NCBI GenBank assembly: GCA_947057405.1
Contig: CAMSEJ010000117.1
Span: 1 to 7,610, forward strand
Length of the DNA stretch: 7,610 nucleotides
Direction: 5' to 3'
Source: an uncultured Roseburia sp.
Lineage (GTDB): Bacteria > Bacillota > Clostridia > Lachnospirales > Lachnospiraceae
Under the pieces are notes generated by a model that worked only from the letters and a program-made list of their open reading frames with translations, was not told where the DNA came from and ran no database searches. Both the position numbers and the translations under genes were made by a program. Shown piece after piece: positions 5,415 through 7,610 of this stretch (the first letter of the stretch is position 1; the number at the start of each line of letters is the position of its first letter).

Positions 5415-7610
5415 ATGAAATTTCAAGGACTAAACGACAGGGAAGTTGAGGATTCCAGACAAAAGTACGGCTCAAACGCCATTCCGGATTCCGAACCGAC
5501 GACCTTCTGGGAAGAGTTTAAGGAAACCTTTGGCGATCCCATGATTAAGATACTGCTTGCCATAGCGGCGCTTATGATTGTGATGTTTTTCTTTGGCTAT
5601 GCGGAGATTTACGAGCCGCTCGGCACAATCGTAGCCGTGCTGATCGTGGCGTTCGTATCCGCCAAAACAGGCGTCGCCAGCGATACCAAATACCGGGAAT
5701 TAAAAGACAGCGCCAAAAAAGACCAGTGTAAAGTACACCGCAACGGCATCGTAACCGTAATCGATGTAGACGACGTAGTCGTAGGCGACAAGGTACTGCT
5801 GCAGTCAGGCGATAAAATCCCGGCGGACGGCATCCTGATTTCCGGCGCGCTGGCCGTTGATAACTCCGCATTAAACGGAGAAGCCGAGGAGTGCAAAAAA
5901 ACCGCGGCGGACGAGGGCGTGCAGCTTGCCGAAGACATAACCGGGGATACCTTTGTGGATAAACATTCCCTGTTCCGCGGCGCCGTTGTATTCGACGGCG
6001 AAGGCATCCTGGACGTGCGCAAAGTCGGCTTAAAAACCATGATGGGCAAAATGGCGGAGGAAATGCAGGAAGACGAGCCGGATTCCCCGTTAAAAGTAAA
6101 GCTTGCAAAGCTGGCAAAACAGATTTCCACATTCGGGTACATCGGGGCAATCGTAATTGCGGTACTTTATTTTGGATATTTCATTCTGTCGCAGGGAGGC
6201 GTGTCCGCGTACTTTTCACAGGGCGCCGAGCAGATTATCAAGGATATCGTAAACGCCGTATCACTGGCGGTTGTTATTATCGTATGCGCGGTTCCGGAAG
6301 GGCTGCCCCTTATGATTTCCCTGGTGCTGATGCAAAATACCAGCAAGATGCTGGATCACAACGTCCTGGTGCGCAAGGCGGAAGGAATCGAAACGGCGGG
6401 CTCGCTCAATATCTTATTCAGCGACAAGACGGGTACGATTACCAAAGGGATGCTGGAGGTCGTGGATTTCTTTACGGCGGACGGCGGTTCCATTGAGCTT
6501 TCCGCTTTAAGCAAACACAGCGCCATAAAAGGGCTTTTGGATCTTGCCATCGGCAAGAACACGCAGTCCATGTACGACGGCGAACACCGGGTCATCGGCG
6601 GAAACGCCACGGATCAGGCGCTGATGAAATTTTTGGGCGAACCGGCTTTTCGCGCGCTGGAGGCCGACAAAACCTGCATTATTACAAAAGCCCAGGGCTT
6701 TAATTCCACCAACAAATTCAGCCAGGCCAGAATTGAGAGCGCAGGCAAAACCTTCTACAAAGGAGCGCCCGAGCGCCTTCTGGCAAAGGCGTCAAAATGC
6801 TTAAGCCAGGACGGGCAGGTCGTGCCGATTGACGCGGCCGCGCTGAACAAAAAAATCGACGATCTGGCGGCAAAGGCAATGCGTGTGCTTGCGTTCGGCT
6901 ATTCCGAACGCGATTTGACAGAAAATACCATCAACGACGACATTGTGATAATCGGGCTTGTCGGCATCCGCGACGACGTGCGGCCGGAGGCAAGGGAAGC
7001 CATCGAAGAGGTGCAAAACGCCGGGATCCAGGTTGTCATGATAACGGGCGACCGCTTAGAGACTGCCGTTGCGATTGCAAAAGACGCGGGGCTTTTGAAA
7101 AACGATGCCGACAAAGCGTTGTCTTCGGCGCAGCTAAACGAAATGTCCGACGACGATCTGAAAAAAATCATCCCGCATATCCGCGTGATAGCCCGCGCGC
7201 TGCCTACGGATAAATCCAGGATGGTGCGCCTGTGCCAGGAAATGAACCTGGTGGTCGGCATGACGGGCGACGGCGTCAACGACTCCCCGGCGCTAAAGCG
7301 CGCCGACGTCGGCTTTGCAATGGGAAGCGGTACGGAGGCAGCCAAAGAGGCCGGGAAAATCGTAATTTTAGACGACAACTTTAAATCCATTAAGGACGCG
7401 ATCTGGTACGGCAGGACGATTTACCACAATATTTTAAAATTCTGTAAATTCCAGCTGGTGATAAACGTAGCGGCGGTTGTGGTAAGCGCGATTGCCCCGT
7501 TCTTCGGGGTGGAAGAGCCGCTTAAGGTCACGCACCTTCTGTTTGTCAACCTGGTTATGGACGGCCTGGGCGCGATTATGCTCGGAAATGAACCGGCGCT
7601 TAAGAAATAT
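5415..7610 (+). CDS. PMCA-type calcium-translocating P-type ATPase, 3' end cut by window
   Basis: The frame stays open to the right edge: 732 residues are visible of a family usually near 850-900, so the last membrane helices are missing. It would pump calcium out of the cytoplasm using ATP. Visible landmarks: membrane segments 1-2 within about residues 42-80; actuator loop with LNGEAEE (E156 is the expected catalytic glutamate); membrane segment 4 with VPEGLP (E295); phosphorylation site SDKTGT with D337; nucleotide-domain KGAPE (449-453); TGDR (544-547); hinge TGDGVNDSPAL (617-627). Ligand positions resemble plasma-membrane calcium pumps: N684 in segment 5 (FQLVINVAAVV) and N712/D716 in segment 6 (FVNLVMD). 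The actuator motif reads NGEA instead of TGES. It follows three calcium-binding TerD genes after a 168-nt leader, so it may be separately controlled. Calcium specificity is inferred from motifs; manganese is the main alternative. Confidence 0.95.
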   Translation, partial: MKFQGLNDREVEDSRQKYGSNAIPDSEPTTFWEEFKETFGDPMIKILLAIAALMIVMFFFGYAEIYEPLGTIVAVLIVAFVSAKTGVASDTKYRELKDSAKKDQCKVHRNGIVTVIDVDDVVVGDKVLLQSGDKIPADGILISGALAVDNSALNGEAEECKKTAADEGVQLAEDITGDTFVDKHSLFRGAVVFDGEGILDVRKVGLKTMMGKMAEEMQEDEPDSPLKVKLAKLAKQISTFGYIGAIVIAVLYFGYFILSQGGVSAYFSQGAEQIIKDIVNAVSLAVVIIVCAVPEGLPLMISLVLMQNTSKMLDHNVLVRKAEGIETAGSLNILFSDKTGTITKGMLEVVDFFTADGGSIELSALSKHSAIKGLLDLAIGKNTQSMYDGEHRVIGGNATDQALMKFLGEPAFRALEADKTCIITKAQGFNSTNKFSQARIESAGKTFYKGAPERLLAKASKCLSQDGQVVPIDAAALNKKIDDLAAKAMRVLAFGYSERDLTENTINDDIVIIGLVGIRDDVRPEAREAIEEVQNAGIQVVMITGDRLETAVAIAKDAGLLKNDADKALSSAQLNEMSDDDLKKIIPHIRVIARALPTDKSRMVRLCQEMNLVVGMTGDGVNDSPALKRADVGFAMGSGTEAAKEAGKIVILDDNFKSIKDAIWYGRTIYHNILKFCKFQLVINVAAVVVSAIAPFFGVEEPLKVTHLLFVNLVMDGLGAIMLGNEPALKKY

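Noticed and set aside
5227..5418. A 63-codon + strand open frame across the terD3-ATPase gap
   Set aside because: Starts at a TTG inside terD3 with no ribosome site, passes through the perfect hairpin, overlaps the ATPase start and has no recognisable family pattern.
5572..6150. Long minus-strand open frames (192 and 177 codons) opposite the ATPase gene
   Set aside because: They lie wholly antisense to a gene with clear catalytic motifs; one product is arginine/cysteine/leucine-rich low-complexity, and neither shows a family signature. They are shadows of GC-rich coding sequence.

Overview
The window reads entirely on the + strand and looks like a chromosomal tellurite/stress-resistance ('ter', yce-type) gene cluster from an anaerobic Firmicute. 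Lachnospiraceae or related Clostridia are the best guess. The basis for that is strong AGGAGG ribosome binding sites, near-balanced GC with both TTA and CTG leucine codons, and yceG/telA/terD content arranged as in low-GC Gram-positives. The family-level placement is an inference; no rRNA or other taxonomic marker is present.

Layout: (1) 1-459, the C-terminal end of a YceG-like protein, open at the left edge. (2) 460-561, a short gap with a terminator-like hairpin and a weak promoter candidate. (3) 562-2238, a complete transmembrane methyl-accepting chemotaxis protein. (4) 2239-2302, a gap with a GC-rich hairpin. (5) 2303-3436, telA (yceH-like). (6) 3452-4033, 4062-4643 and 4656-5246, three consecutive terD-family genes with gaps of 15, 28 and 12 nt and strong Shine-Dalgarno sites. 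(7) 5247-5414, a 168-nt gap with a perfect 10-bp hairpin followed by a structured leader. (8) 5415 to the right edge, a PMCA-type calcium P-type ATPase, 732 residues of which are visible.

How it may work together: TerD proteins are calcium-binding, TelA is their usual partner, and YceG belongs to the 'biosynthetic module' proteins that accompany Ter systems. A downstream pump with PMCA-like calcium ligands fits a calcium or metal-stress theme. The unusual member is the chemoreceptor placed between yceG and telA, which are neighbours in Bacillus-type clusters. It is flanked by two GC-rich hairpins that share an 11-of-12-base motif in inverted orientation. The third TerD paralogue has also diverged in the acidic region thought to bind metal. 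These last points are the main leads; I see no mobile element, CRISPR array, tRNA or rRNA.
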